Of a stretch of DNA of 42,241 nucleotides, positions 15,755 to 23,720 are shown in pieces. Position numbers and translations under genes: made by a program. Each line of letters starts with the position of its first letter. The stretch's first letter is position 1. A model generated the notes under the pieces. It did not search any database. It saw nothing but the letters and a program-made list of their open reading frames with translations, and was not told the DNA's origin. Origin of the DNA: a virus; the IMG/VR virus record IMGVR_UViG_3300020411_000892, positions 1-42,241 of that record; one strand, given 5' to 3'.

Positions 15755-16003
15755 ATGGCAGCTCCCAAAAACACAACCATTTATACTAAGCCTGGTTGTC
15801 CTTTCTGTAGCAGGATTACAGAGTTGTATCAACTGAAAGGTTGGCCATACAAAGAGTATGTGTTGGATAGAAATTTTACTAGAGAACAATTCTATAATGA
15901 ATTCGGACACGGTTCTACCTTCCCTCAATTAATTGTGGATGGTACCAATAGAGGTGGTTGCAATGAAACCATTAGTTACTTCAAGTCACAGAAACTTCTC
16001 TAA
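15755..16003 (+). CDS. Glutaredoxin
   Basis: The 82-aa product is a compact glutaredoxin with the redox pair C15-P-F-C18, the cis-proline STFPQLIVDG segment and GGCNE near the glutathione site. It reduces disulfides, and is a likely electron donor for phage ribonucleotide reductase. T4 itself encodes a glutaredoxin-like NrdC. All motif residues are intact. Confidence 0.95.
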   Translation: MAAPKNTTIYTKPGCPFCSRITELYQLKGWPYKEYVLDRNFTREQFYNEFGHGSTFPQLIVDGTNRGGCNETISYFKSQKLL

Positions 16004-16006
16004 ATA
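16000..16006 (+). promoter_or_regulatory. Possible late promoter, CTAAATA type
   Basis: CTAAATA overlaps the glutaredoxin stop and lies about 55 bases before the next start at 16061. It matches the other CTAAATA sites in the window. Confidence 0.35.
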
Positions 16007-16060
16007 GAGCTAGAATTGAGGTCTATTATTCGTTGTCCACCTTACACATTGGAGAGACCG

Positions 16061-16300
16061 ATGTTCGAACAGATGATCCAGTCATTGTATACTTTCGCTC
16101 TCTTCGGAGCGTTTGTTCTTGGAGCAGTAGTTGCCTGGTTAGCTAAGGATTATATTGATTCTTATCTAGACAACGCAGCATATGCTAAAGCAATTACACA
16201 CCCTGAGATGTTAGACTCTCAAGGTAATGTTGATCAGACTGAGTTACTATACTTGTCATTCAACGACCAAGATGATACAATAGAACAGGATGAAGATTAA
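16061..16300 (+). CDS. Membrane-anchored small protein (79 aa)
   Basis: ATG 16061 has GGAGAG upstream and starts an N-terminal transmembrane helix (LYTFALFGAFVLGAVVAWLA), while the earlier frame start at 16016 would put a basic leader before it. The rest is acidic and soluble (QDDTIEQDED). This is a type of small membrane protein common in these phages. Function unknown. Confidence 0.7.
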   Translation: MFEQMIQSLYTFALFGAFVLGAVVAWLAKDYIDSYLDNAAYAKAITHPEMLDSQGNVDQTELLYLSFNDQDDTIEQDED

Positions 16301-16315
16301 ACCGTTGATTTAATT

Positions 16316-16753
16316 ATGAAATTATTAATCTCTGAGATCCTCCAGAAAGCACACAGTGCTAAGACCAAAGCAGAAAAGATTAAAGTTCTAAAGGAGAACA
16401 ACAGCCAGACGCTACGTTCTCTATTCATTTGGAACTTTGATGAGTCTGTCAAGTCTGTTTTACCTGAGGGTGAAGTGCCATATCGACCTAATCCAGCACC
16501 AATGGGTACTGAACATACTCGTTTGGAAACTGAAGGACGTAAGTTCTATTACTTTATTGAAGGAGGTGCTGATAACCTCTCTATGATAAAGAAAGAGAAT
16601 ATGTTTATTCAAATGCTGGAAGGTCTTCATCCAGAAGAGGCTGAAGTTGTCTGTCTTGTAAAGGATAGAAATCTTCAGAAGAAATATCGTATCACTAAGG
16701 CAGTGGTAGAAGCTGCATTCCCTAGTATCAAATGGGGTGGTAGGGGTAAGTGA
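16316..16753 (+). CDS. Conserved phage protein, possibly DUF6433
   Basis: The 145-aa product starts with a helix (MKLLISEILQKAHSAKTKAEK), continues with SLFIWNFDESVKSVLPEGEVPY and ends with a basic helix and KWGGRGK. I believe this matches a cyanophage-conserved family (DUF6433), but the label is from memory. Its conserved SLF-W-F pattern and basic C-terminus suggest nucleic-acid or protein binding. It overlaps the next gene by a GTGA junction. Confidence 0.6.
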   Translation: MKLLISEILQKAHSAKTKAEKIKVLKENNSQTLRSLFIWNFDESVKSVLPEGEVPYRPNPAPMGTEHTRLETEGRKFYYFIEGGADNLSMIKKENMFIQMLEGLHPEEAEVVCLVKDRNLQKKYRITKAVVEAAFPSIKWGGRGK

Positions 16754-17031
16754 GAATAATTAAACAGAACTGCAAACCAGATGATGCTCTGGATAAGAGC
16801 CTGCCTTATACTGCCTACTTAGTAGAGTATGAGGCTGAAGGTGAAGGTATATGCTATGATCTAGCGATGCCTCAAACACAGGTAGAGATGTTTGATTATT
16901 ATTACGATAGATATAAGAAAGGTTTTAAAAACTTTAAACAATCTGATGGTAGAGTGAACCCAAGCTTATGGCAGTCCCAGAACGACCCTCCCAAGAAAAA
17001 GAAACGCAGAAGGAAACCAGAAGAGGAATGA
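16750..17031 (+). CDS. Hypothetical protein with basic C-terminal tail
   Basis: It starts with GTG in a GTGA overlap, with GGGG nearby upstream. The 93-aa product has an acidic, aromatic middle (MFDYYYDRYKKGFKNF) and a strikingly basic tail (PPKKKKRRRKPEEE) that may bind nucleic acid. No family recognised. Confidence 0.65.
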   Translation: MRIIKQNCKPDDALDKSLPYTAYLVEYEAEGEGICYDLAMPQTQVEMFDYYYDRYKKGFKNFKQSDGRVNPSLWQSQNDPPKKKKRRRKPEEE

Positions 17032-17279
17032 TTTACACCTATAAGAAAGGTGTTAAAGAAAAACCTCCTGAAGAACCTAAGGTAGAAGAGGAACCTAAAA
17101 AGGATCCTATGATGACCTCGGAAGAAGCAGGTAAAGCTGCTGCTTCTTTGTTTCTTACACCTCTAGTCCTTATGTTTGTATGGAACTGGAGTATACCAGC
17201 AATCTTTGGATTGCAAACCATAAATTATTTACAGGCATTCTGCTTGATTGTTATCGGCAGGTGCTTTAAGAATGACTAG
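17028..17279 (+). CDS. Small membrane protein (83 aa)
   Basis: ATG 17028 follows GAGGA and overlaps the previous stop by ATGA. Residues 1-36 are charged and Pro/Lys/Glu rich. Residues about 41-75 are hydrophobic (LFLTPLVLMFVW, LQAFCLIVI) and probably form one or two spans. Function unknown. The following gene also encodes a membrane protein. Confidence 0.65.
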   Translation: MIYTYKKGVKEKPPEEPKVEEEPKKDPMMTSEEAGKAAASLFLTPLVLMFVWNWSIPAIFGLQTINYLQAFCLIVIGRCFKND

Positions 17280-17439
17280 ACTATGGAGGATATGGAAGTA
17301 TGCATTAGGTTCTTTCTCTGATGAGAAGACCAAGAGGTATGATAATTCTGTTGTCCTTGTACGATCTTTCATTTTTTTATCTTATCTTATTACTAACTGT
17401 TTTATTATTAGTGGAGTTATCCGCCACTGGAATGACTAA
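17272..17439 (+). CDS. Small membrane protein (55 aa)
   Basis: ATG 17272 overlaps the previous stop by a few bases. The product has a basic N-terminus (MTRLWRIWKYALGSF) and one transmembrane segment (VRSFIFLSYLITNCFIISGV). With its upstream neighbour it forms a pair of tiny membrane proteins just before thyX. No family recognised. Confidence 0.6.
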   Translation: MTRLWRIWKYALGSFSDEKTKRYDNSVVLVRSFIFLSYLITNCFIISGVIRHWND

Positions 17440-17442
17440 ATT

Positions 17443-18168
17443 ATGACAAAAGTATGCCTCGTTTCCGTCACTCCTGACGCTGAAAAAACTATAGGATACA
17501 TCGCAAGAGTATCCAACCCTAAGAACCAAGAGAACCCTAATGTGGCTAAACTTCTTGGTTATTGTATTGAACACGGTCATTGGAGCGTGTTTGAGCAAGC
17601 ACATATGACCCTAGAGATCAACACTACTAGAGGATTAGCAGCACAGATCTTAAGGCATAGAAGTTTTACATTTCAAGAGTTCAGTCAGAGATATGCTAAC
17701 ACTGAACTACTAGCAACTACTATAGAACCACCAGCATTAAGAAGACAGGATAAAAAGAACAGACAAAATTCTATAGATGATCTCGATGAAAAACAGACGA
17801 CGTTCCTCCAGAAGAAGATCTCTCGTTACTTCGCTGAAGGAGTGGACTTATACGATGAACTCATACGTGAGGGTATTGCGAAGGAATGTGCGAGATTTGT
17901 TCTCCCGTTAGCAACACCAACTCGTCTCTATATGACAGGTAGTGCACGTAGTTGGATGCATTACATACAGTTGAGGACTGGACACGGTACACAGAAGGAG
18001 CATATGGATGTTGCTGGTCTATGTCGTGACCATTTCATATGTAACTTCCCTATAATATCTAAGGCACTAGGATGGTGTCCAGATGCCGAACAGGATTGCG
18101 ATTGCGGATATAGGAACGAATATCCCGATGGGTGGGACGATCTTCAGCCGTGCCTAAGGATAGATTAA
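17443..18168 (+). CDS. thyX: Flavin-dependent thymidylate synthase
   Basis: ThyX methylates dUMP to dTMP using methylene-tetrahydrofolate, NADPH and FAD. The family signature RHRSFTFQEFSQRY lies at residues 71-84, in the RHRxxSxxxxSxR form seen in cyanobacteria. The downstream GSARSWMHYIQLR segment carries further conserved FAD and dUMP contacts. The Cys-rich C-terminal tail (WCPDAEQDCDC) is a local oddity. 241 aa is a normal length. The stop is shared by TAATG with the next oxygenase. Confidence 0.97.
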   Translation: MTKVCLVSVTPDAEKTIGYIARVSNPKNQENPNVAKLLGYCIEHGHWSVFEQAHMTLEINTTRGLAAQILRHRSFTFQEFSQRYANTELLATTIEPPALRRQDKKNRQNSIDDLDEKQTTFLQKKISRYFAEGVDLYDELIREGIAKECARFVLPLATPTRLYMTGSARSWMHYIQLRTGHGTQKEHMDVAGLCRDHFICNFPIISKALGWCPDAEQDCDCGYRNEYPDGWDDLQPCLRID

Positions 18169-18776
18169 TGCCCTGTGAAGTACTTCCTTTGTTCTCGAAA
18201 CCTCTGTACATATCAGAGGCAGACGAGAAGATGCCCAATATATTAGGTGGCATAGATCAGTTTACTTACAATGATTATGGTTACGAACGTAGTGGTACTA
18301 GGACTGACGATCAGGCAATAGTACACTACTTTCCTGCTTTTAAGGACTGGTTGTCTGAACACATAGCAGAGTATTGTTTCGGACTACAAGGTATAGATCC
18401 TGAAGTACATAAGGTAGAGATAACCGCATCGTGGATAAACATATATCCTAAAGGATGTAGAGCAAAACCACACGTACATAACAATGCTATGTACAGTGGT
18501 AACGTATTCTTACAGTGCTCTAGTGGCAATTTGATATTTGAAAACCCCTATAGGCATCAGTATATGGAGCCTAGTCTTAGGGATATGAACCTATATAATT
18601 CTACACAGTTCACGTTGGAGCCAAAGAATAGTGTAGTATGCATTTTCCCTGCTGATGTGGTACACTATACGGAACCTAATGAATCGGATGAGGATCGAAT
18701 CACTCTTTCATTCAACCTATTCGTTAGAGGTAACCCTATCTGGCCACCACAATACAAAGGAGTGGAATCTCAGTAA
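18168..18776 (+). CDS. 2OG-Fe(II) oxygenase-like protein 3
   Basis: ATG 18168 forms TAATG with thyX, which favours it over the upstream frame start. The 202-aa protein has WINIYPKG, H102-V-H104-NNAMYSGNVFL, IFPADVVH166-YTEPN and R177-ITLSFN. The first histidine pair follows KP instead of the more usual spacing, and the sequence is well diverged from the other copies. Substrate unknown. It is followed by a short conserved gene in TAATG overlap. Confidence 0.8.
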   Translation: MPCEVLPLFSKPLYISEADEKMPNILGGIDQFTYNDYGYERSGTRTDDQAIVHYFPAFKDWLSEHIAEYCFGLQGIDPEVHKVEITASWINIYPKGCRAKPHVHNNAMYSGNVFLQCSSGNLIFENPYRHQYMEPSLRDMNLYNSTQFTLEPKNSVVCIFPADVVHYTEPNESDEDRITLSFNLFVRGNPIWPPQYKGVESQ

Positions 18777-19006
18777 TGCCAAACTATGACTTTAAAAACA
18801 CAGAGACTGGAGAGATCATTGAAGTTTGTATGTCTATCCACGATCTAGATAAATATAAAGAGGAGAACCCTCATATGGAAAGGTACTTTGGTAATCAAGT
18901 ACCTAAGACAATGTATGGTAAACCTAAACAATCTGATGGATTTAAAGATGTGATGTCTAAAATCCAAGCAGCGCATCCAAAAGCAAACCTGAGTCGATTT
19001 ACCTAA
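18776..19006 (+). CDS. FmdB-like N-terminal small protein without Cys pairs
   Basis: The 76-aa product begins MPNYDFKNTETGEIIEVCM, like FmdB-type proteins (MPxYdY...tG), but lacks the zinc-binding cysteines. It continues with NPHMERYFGNQVPKTM and a basic tail. It may be a degenerate zinc ribbon or an unrelated conserved phage protein. It starts in TAATG overlap and sits directly before phoH. Confidence 0.6.
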   Translation: MPNYDFKNTETGEIIEVCMSIHDLDKYKEENPHMERYFGNQVPKTMYGKPKQSDGFKDVMSKIQAAHPKANLSRFT

Positions 19007-19009
19007 ATT

Positions 19010-19756
19010 ATGCCAGCAAGAAAGCGTAAACCTGCAAACGGAAACGGTTCCGCTAGGGTAATGAAGAGAAAGAAACCAATTAATCTTGACTATCTGAAGA
19101 CTATTGAACCCTTAACCGACAATCAGGAAAGGGTTTTCAAGTCTTATGCAGAAGGTAAGCACCTAGTATTACACGGTGCTGCTGGCACAGGTAAAACATT
19201 TATCTCCTTGTTCCTTGCGATCAAGGATGTACTAGAACCAACTTCACCTTATGATAAGGTGTATATGGTACGCTCTCTAGTACCTACCAGAGAGATTGGA
19301 TTCTTACCAGGTGATCACGAGGATAAGTCAAACCTATATCAGATACCATATAAGAATATGGTGAAGTATATGTTTGAGATGCCAGATGATGCATCATTTG
19401 AGATGCTCTATGATAATCTGCGTAACCAAGCAACTATATCCTTCTGGTCTACAAGTTTTATACGTGGTACGACGTTTGATAATTGTATTATAATTGTTGA
19501 CGAGTTCAGCAACTTGAATTTTCACGAACTTGATAGTATAATAACCAGAGTTGGTCAGAACTGTAAGATCATCTTCTCAGGTGATCACGCACAGACTGAC
19601 TTGCTCAAGATCAATGAACGCAACGGTGTCCTAGAGTTTATGCAGATTCTAAAGACAATGCCATCATTTGAGTGTATCGAATTTGGTATTGAGGATATTG
19701 TACGTTCAGGTCTGGTTAAAGAGTATTTACTCTCCAAAATCCAACTAGGAATGTAA
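19010..19756 (+). CDS. phoH: PhoH-like ATPase
   Basis: The 248-aa product has a Walker A motif GAAGTGKT (residues 56-63), Walker B IIIVDEF (160-166) and the SGDHAQTDL segment typical of PhoH. The N-terminal 30 residues are basic. PhoH-like proteins are widespread in marine phages, and the family includes RNA helicase-like enzymes; the role during infection is uncertain. The following gene, an exonuclease, is three bases away, so a nucleic-acid role is plausible. Confidence 0.93.
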   Translation: MPARKRKPANGNGSARVMKRKKPINLDYLKTIEPLTDNQERVFKSYAEGKHLVLHGAAGTGKTFISLFLAIKDVLEPTSPYDKVYMVRSLVPTREIGFLPGDHEDKSNLYQIPYKNMVKYMFEMPDDASFEMLYDNLRNQATISFWSTSFIRGTTFDNCIIIVDEFSNLNFHELDSIITRVGQNCKIIFSGDHAQTDLLKINERNGVLEFMQILKTMPSFECIEFGIEDIVRSGLVKEYLLSKIQLGM

Positions 19757-19758
19757 TT

Positions 19759-20424
19759 ATGTTCAAAATGGTGGGACCACCAACCCCACTGACTGAGATG
19801 AACGCCGTCCAACGTGACGGTCTTCGTTTATATAAGGTCAGTGATGATAAATGGTATCCTAGTGTTACCACAGTGACAGGACACAGAAAAAAGGATTCTA
19901 TTCTCAAGTGGAGAAAGAGAGTAGGTGAGAAGGAAGCTAATCGTATCAGCTCCCTTGCAACAAATCGTGGCAATCGTTATCATTCTATGGTAGAATGCTA
20001 CTTAAAGAATGAAACAGTAGAATTTGATGATTCGCATCCTCTTAGCACTTTTCTTTTTAAATCTTCTAAGAAAGTCTTGGATCGGATCAACAATATACAT
20101 CTTCTGGAAAGTCCTTTATACAGCGATTATCTTCGCGTTGCTGGTCGTGTTGACTGCATAGCAGAATACGATGGGGAACTAGCAGTCATTGATTTCAAGA
20201 CTGCTACGAGAGAGAAGAAAGAATCTTGGATTGAGAACTACTTTGTTCAAGAGACTGCCTACGCTGTAATGTACTATGAAAGGTGTGGTGTTAAGGTTGA
20301 TAAGATAGTAACATTGATTGCTATTGAAGACGGTGCTACACAAGTTATACAGAAGTATGACTTAGATTATTATCATACTTTACTTAAAGAGTACATCAAT
20401 GAATTTATGAACCTATCTAAATGA
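19759..20424 (+). CDS. PD-(D/E)XK exonuclease, RecB/MGME1-like
   Basis: The 221-aa protein contains the nuclease core: RGNRYH near residue 74, then D132 in GRVD, D145-F-K147 in VIDFKTA, and Q164-ETAYA, the motif order of RecB-like and MGME1-like exonucleases. DNA end processing in replication or recombination is likely. There is no helicase domain. Starts at M1 (19759) or M4 are both possible. It overlaps the gp33 gene by four bases. Confidence 0.88.
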   Translation: MFKMVGPPTPLTEMNAVQRDGLRLYKVSDDKWYPSVTTVTGHRKKDSILKWRKRVGEKEANRISSLATNRGNRYHSMVECYLKNETVEFDDSHPLSTFLFKSSKKVLDRINNIHLLESPLYSDYLRVAGRVDCIAEYDGELAVIDFKTATREKKESWIENYFVQETAYAVMYYERCGVKVDKIVTLIAIEDGATQVIQKYDLDYYHTLLKEYINEFMNLSK

Positions 20425-20666
20425 AAGACCTCCAAGAAAAATTTATGACACAAGCAAAATTCTCTGGCTTAGTAGAGGAGGTTGTCAAGAACAGTGACGG
20501 ACTAGTAAACTACATCGATGCTGTAGTGGTAGTCTGTGATGAGTATGAGATTGAGGTGGAAACCGTAAACAAATTGATCTCAAGACCATTGAAGGACAAG
20601 ATTAAATATAATGCACAGCAACTTAATTTCGTGAAGAAAACATCACGAGGAGTATTACCACTATGA
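20421..20666 (+). CDS. 33: gp33-like late transcription co-activator
   Basis: The 81-aa product contains VNYIDAVVVVCDEYEIEVET and a following VNKLISRPLKDKI, which fits the conserved core of T4 gp33, the small protein that links host RNA polymerase to the gp45 clamp for late transcription. It matches in size, in pattern and in neighbourhood with gp32. It would act on the TATAAATA promoters in this window. The assignment is from recalled motif, not an alignment. Confidence 0.75.
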   Translation: MKDLQEKFMTQAKFSGLVEEVVKNSDGLVNYIDAVVVVCDEYEIEVETVNKLISRPLKDKIKYNAQQLNFVKKTSRGVLPL

Positions 20667-21001
20667 ATCAAAGATTTTACGAATCGGATGTAGTTCGTAA
20701 TGAGATGGAAGAGATGCAGAATTTATACCAAGAGTTGTATGAAATCTCAATGCGTTTTCCTAAAATGAAGAAGGAAGATAAGAGAGAGCATATTGAGAAG
20801 ACAATGGAACTCATTGCTAAACAGAAGGTATTCTATGCTAGAATATCACTGTTGGCATTGGAGGATCCTGAAGCACGAGAAATCAAGACCAGACTTGATG
20901 AAATGACCAAAATTTACAGTCAGGGAAAGGACATTAACAATGTCCTGACTGATATGGAACTCAAGCTTAAAGAATGGAAACAGCAGCTTGACAATGTATA
21001 A
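20663..21001 (+). CDS. DUF1825-like helical protein
   Basis: The 112-aa product is entirely helical, beginning FYESDVVRNEMEEMQNLYQEL and ending in a coiled coil. It matches the cyanobacterial DUF1825 pattern (FfdSEiVqeE...YQ.L) in length and helix order. Function is unknown in host and phage. It lies between gp33 and gp32, and the late promoter of gp32 overlaps its last codon. Confidence 0.75.
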   Translation: MNQRFYESDVVRNEMEEMQNLYQELYEISMRFPKMKKEDKREHIEKTMELIAKQKVFYARISLLALEDPEAREIKTRLDEMTKIYSQGKDINNVLTDMELKLKEWKQQLDNV

Positions 21002-21004
21002 ATA
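20997..21004 (+). promoter_or_regulatory. T4-type late promoter before gp32
   Basis: Exact TATAAATA overlaps the stop of the DUF1825 gene and lies 54 bases before the gp32 start, in one of the few gaps of this block. It would give a leader containing the hairpin at 21011. Confidence 0.65.
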
Positions 21005-21010
21005 GTACGT

Positions 21011-21025
21011 TACCCTTATTGGGTA
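21011..21025 (+). other. Leader hairpin upstream of gp32
   Basis: TACCC at 21011-21015 pairs with GGGTA at 21021-21025 around TTATT. It lies at or close to the start of the predicted gp32 transcript. In T4, gp32 represses its own translation by binding a structured leader; this could be the local equivalent, but that is inference. Confidence 0.35.
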
Positions 21026-21058
21026 GTAAAAACACACAAAACACTACAAGGACTAATT

Positions 21059-21994
21059 ATGTCATTCGCAACACTTAAAAAATCCTCAGGCAAGTTTCAA
21101 AATCTTACTAAAGAGATAGAGAAACTCAATAGCTCTGGTAAGCAAACCGACGAGAGACTATGGAAACCAGGGGTTGACAAATCTGGTAACGGATTTGCCA
21201 TTATAAGGTTTCTTCCTCAAGAAAACGCAGACGATCTACCTTGGGCACAAGTTTGGAGTCACGCATTCCAAGGACCAGGAGGTTGGTTGATCGAAAACTG
21301 TCCAACTACTAAGGGTGAAAAATGCCCTGTATGTGCTCACAATAGTACATTGTGGAACAGTGGTAGAGAACAGGACAAGGATGTAGCACGTAAGCAAAAG
21401 CGTAAGCTTTCATACTACGCTAACATCTATGTCGTTAAGGATCCATTAAATCCTGAGAATGAGGGACAAGTATTTTTATACAAGTTTGGCAAACGTATAT
21501 TTGACAAGTTATCTGCACGTATGCAGCCTGATGAGAACGATTATGATCCACAACCAGCGATAAACCCATTTGACCTATGGTCAGGTGCTGATTTTAAACT
21601 TAAAATCAAACAGGTAGCAGGTTACTGGAATTATGATGATTCTACATTTGCTTCCCCTGGTACTCTAGGTGGGTTCGATGACGAAGCTCTTGAGGAGATC
21701 TTTAACAAGACTCATTCACTCAAGGAGTTCACCGATGATTCGAACTTCAAAACTTATGAGGAGCTCGATGGTCGCCTTAAGGCGGTTCTGGGCAGAGCTG
21801 TCAGACCAAAAACATTCGACGCAGAAACCGAGGAGAACGAAGGAGCAATTAATGCCCTTAGATCCGATCCTACTCCTGCAAAGGAGAGTTGGACAGAAGA
21901 CGTTGAAAGTTTCGCAGAGAAGAAAGTTGCAGTATCTGCAACATCTGAAGACGAAGCCTTGAGCTACTTTCAGAAATTAGCTGAAGAGGACTAA
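21059..21994 (+). CDS. 32: Single-stranded DNA-binding protein gp32
   Basis: The 311-aa product matches T4 gp32 in size and plan: a basic N-terminal segment, an OB-fold core and an acidic C-terminal tail (DEALSYFQKLAEED). The zinc site is H68, C81, C89 and C92 (T4 H64, C77, C87, C90). It coats replication and recombination intermediates. The 2OG oxygenase gene follows in a TAATG overlap. Regulation may include the late promoter and hairpin just upstream. Confidence 0.96.
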   Translation: MSFATLKKSSGKFQNLTKEIEKLNSSGKQTDERLWKPGVDKSGNGFAIIRFLPQENADDLPWAQVWSHAFQGPGGWLIENCPTTKGEKCPVCAHNSTLWNSGREQDKDVARKQKRKLSYYANIYVVKDPLNPENEGQVFLYKFGKRIFDKLSARMQPDENDYDPQPAINPFDLWSGADFKLKIKQVAGYWNYDDSTFASPGTLGGFDDEALEEIFNKTHSLKEFTDDSNFKTYEELDGRLKAVLGRAVRPKTFDAETEENEGAINALRSDPTPAKESWTEDVESFAEKKVAVSATSEDEALSYFQKLAEED

Positions 21995-22608
21995 TGTTAC
22001 ACGAACTCTTTCCAGTTCCCGTATGGGAGGAGAATATTGGGGTGCCAGACGGCACCCTTTCGTTTGTCGATGAAATTGTCAAGTATGAACGTATGGGTGC
22101 TTATGGTAACACCAAGAGCATATCCTGTAATAAGCAAATATTGAAGGAAGTCCCAGAACTCGAAAATCACGTTTTTGAGGGAGTTTCCCGATATTTAAGA
22201 AACCACCTTTTAGTCGCACCTAACGTAACTATCGAAATTGTGCGATCTTGGGTGGTTTTGCATTATAAAGGGGATTACTCAGATTTTCATACTCACACGA
22301 ATGCTGTCTGGAGTGGAATATACTATATACAGACAGAACCGAACAGTGGAGATCTATTATTCGACAAAACTGGATTATATCAAAACTGTTTTTTACAGGT
22401 TTTAGAACCTGATACACTAGGATACATAAATGCCACGGCAAAGCATCATAGGTTCCAACCTAAACCAGGAGACCTATTTGTGTTTCCATCTCAGTTGATG
22501 CATAAGGCAGAACCCAACCAGTCCACAAACTGTCGCTATTGCATAGCCTTTGATGTGTTCATACGTGGTACAATAGGTACAAGACACGGAAATGAGGTTA
22601 CACTATGA
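21994..22608 (+). CDS. 2OG-Fe(II) oxygenase-like protein 4
   Basis: The 204-aa product has RSWVVLHYKG, H99-T-H101-TNAVWSGIYY, LFVFPSQLMH170-KAEPN and R181-YCIAFDVF. The family order is clear, but AFDVF replaces the usual SFN end, a mark of divergence. It begins within the gp32 stop and overlaps the His-rich exported gene, so these three are probably co-translated. Substrate unknown. Confidence 0.8.
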   Translation: MLHELFPVPVWEENIGVPDGTLSFVDEIVKYERMGAYGNTKSISCNKQILKEVPELENHVFEGVSRYLRNHLLVAPNVTIEIVRSWVVLHYKGDYSDFHTHTNAVWSGIYYIQTEPNSGDLLFDKTGLYQNCFLQVLEPDTLGYINATAKHHRFQPKPGDLFVFPSQLMHKAEPNQSTNCRYCIAFDVFIRGTIGTRHGNEVTL

Positions 22609-22922
22609 AATTTCTCCCATTGTTGGCGATCCCTTTCCTAGCAGCACCTGTTCACGCAGGTCATCGTACAACCTACTGGACTAAACCAACATTGGACGGA
22701 GCAGAAGTTACTCCATCTCATTGTGTTAAAGATCCTCAATTTGGTTGGAACTGCTGGTATAAAAGGGTAGAAAAACGCAGAAGACATCGCCACCACCACC
22801 ATCATTGGGGTGAGACGCATTATTTACCTTGGTATAATACTACACCAGTATTCCGACCAAACAAGTGGAATCATCACGGAGTACCTTGCTACATCTATAA
22901 AGATGATAATTGGTGTTTCTAG
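22605..22922 (+). CDS. Exported His-rich small protein
   Basis: The first 18 residues (MKFLPLLAIPFLAAPVHA) look like a signal peptide with cleavage before GHRT. The mature part of about 87 aa has four cysteines (C40, C50, C95, C104), which could form two disulfides, and a basic, His-rich stretch (KRRRHRHHHHHW) at residues 58-68. Metal or polyanion binding at the membrane or cell surface is plausible. No family recognised. It overlaps the fourth oxygenase by four bases. Confidence 0.75.
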   Translation: MKFLPLLAIPFLAAPVHAGHRTTYWTKPTLDGAEVTPSHCVKDPQFGWNCWYKRVEKRRRHRHHHHHWGETHYLPWYNTTPVFRPNKWNHHGVPCYIYKDDNWCF

Positions 22923-23719
22923 TAACCGCTTGAGGTTTCTGCTGTGGTGGTTGTTTCTACTGCTGTTCCTGCAGACGCAGAACCTTTACTTACAAGTGCC
23001 GTGCTAGAACCACTACCAGATGCTGACCCAGTTGAAGCAGTGCTTTGACTGGGTTTGTTGTATTTGGGTAATCCTATAAACTCTTCTGCAAGAGATCCTT
23101 GTGTCTTCTTATATCCTTTCTCATCAACCTCTGCATTAGGAAGATACATTGCTAGTTTCTTGAACTCAGCGATGAAATCAGTCAAATATTGTGGGCGAAG
23201 CAGGTATATATTTCTCTTTACTTCATTAATCTTTGATTCATATGCATAGTATGATACAGGTATGCGACTTGATGCTGCAGGTACGATACTACCATCAGGT
23301 TTGATATATTGGAAGTCTTCAGATACCTGATACCCAGATTTTAGAAGAATACTACCATCAGTATGTACGTATTCTAATGTCTCATAGTGTCTAACACCTT
23401 CCACTGAACCATACTTATCTTCAACGTACTTATAGAGATCCTCACGGTTCATTGGCCAGTCTTCATTAATATTGATTATATTATTGACAAGCAATATAAC
23501 CCAATCTAGACCAGAGTCTTTATAGAACTTGTATGCTATCTGATCAGGTCTTTCATTTTCACCTATTTCATACTGTTGAAACCCTAAAAGAGCACCTTGT
23601 AGTTCGTCACGGATTTTAATTCTTCTGAATATATTAACCGCAAGTTGATAAGGTTGAAAACCATCAATTCTAGTCTTATTGCGGACATATACCTTGGGTA
23701 GATACTTAAAGTATGCCAT
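22919..23719 (-). CDS. 53: Baseplate wedge protein gp53
   Basis: The 266-aa product begins MAYFKYLPKVYVRNK and contains the gp53 hallmark ERPDQIAYKFYKDSGLDWVILLVNNI (LysM-like wedge core), which in T4 locks wedges together around the hub. The last about 50 residues are low-complexity Ser, Thr, Gly and Ala, unlike T4 gp53, and may be a disordered extension. It is transcribed after gp48 on the minus strand, one base apart. Its end overlaps the His-rich gene by four bases tail to tail. Confidence 0.88.
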   Translation of the reverse strand: MAYFKYLPKVYVRNKTRIDGFQPYQLAVNIFRRIKIRDELQGALLGFQQYEIGENERPDQIAYKFYKDSGLDWVILLVNNIININEDWPMNREDLYKYVEDKYGSVEGVRHYETLEYVHTDGSILLKSGYQVSEDFQYIKPDGSIVPAASSRIPVSYYAYESKINEVKRNIYLLRPQYLTDFIAEFKKLAMYLPNAEVDEKGYKKTQGSLAEEFIGLPKYNKPSQSTASTGSASGSGSSTALVSKGSASAGTAVETTTTAETSSGY

Positions 23720-23720
23720 A

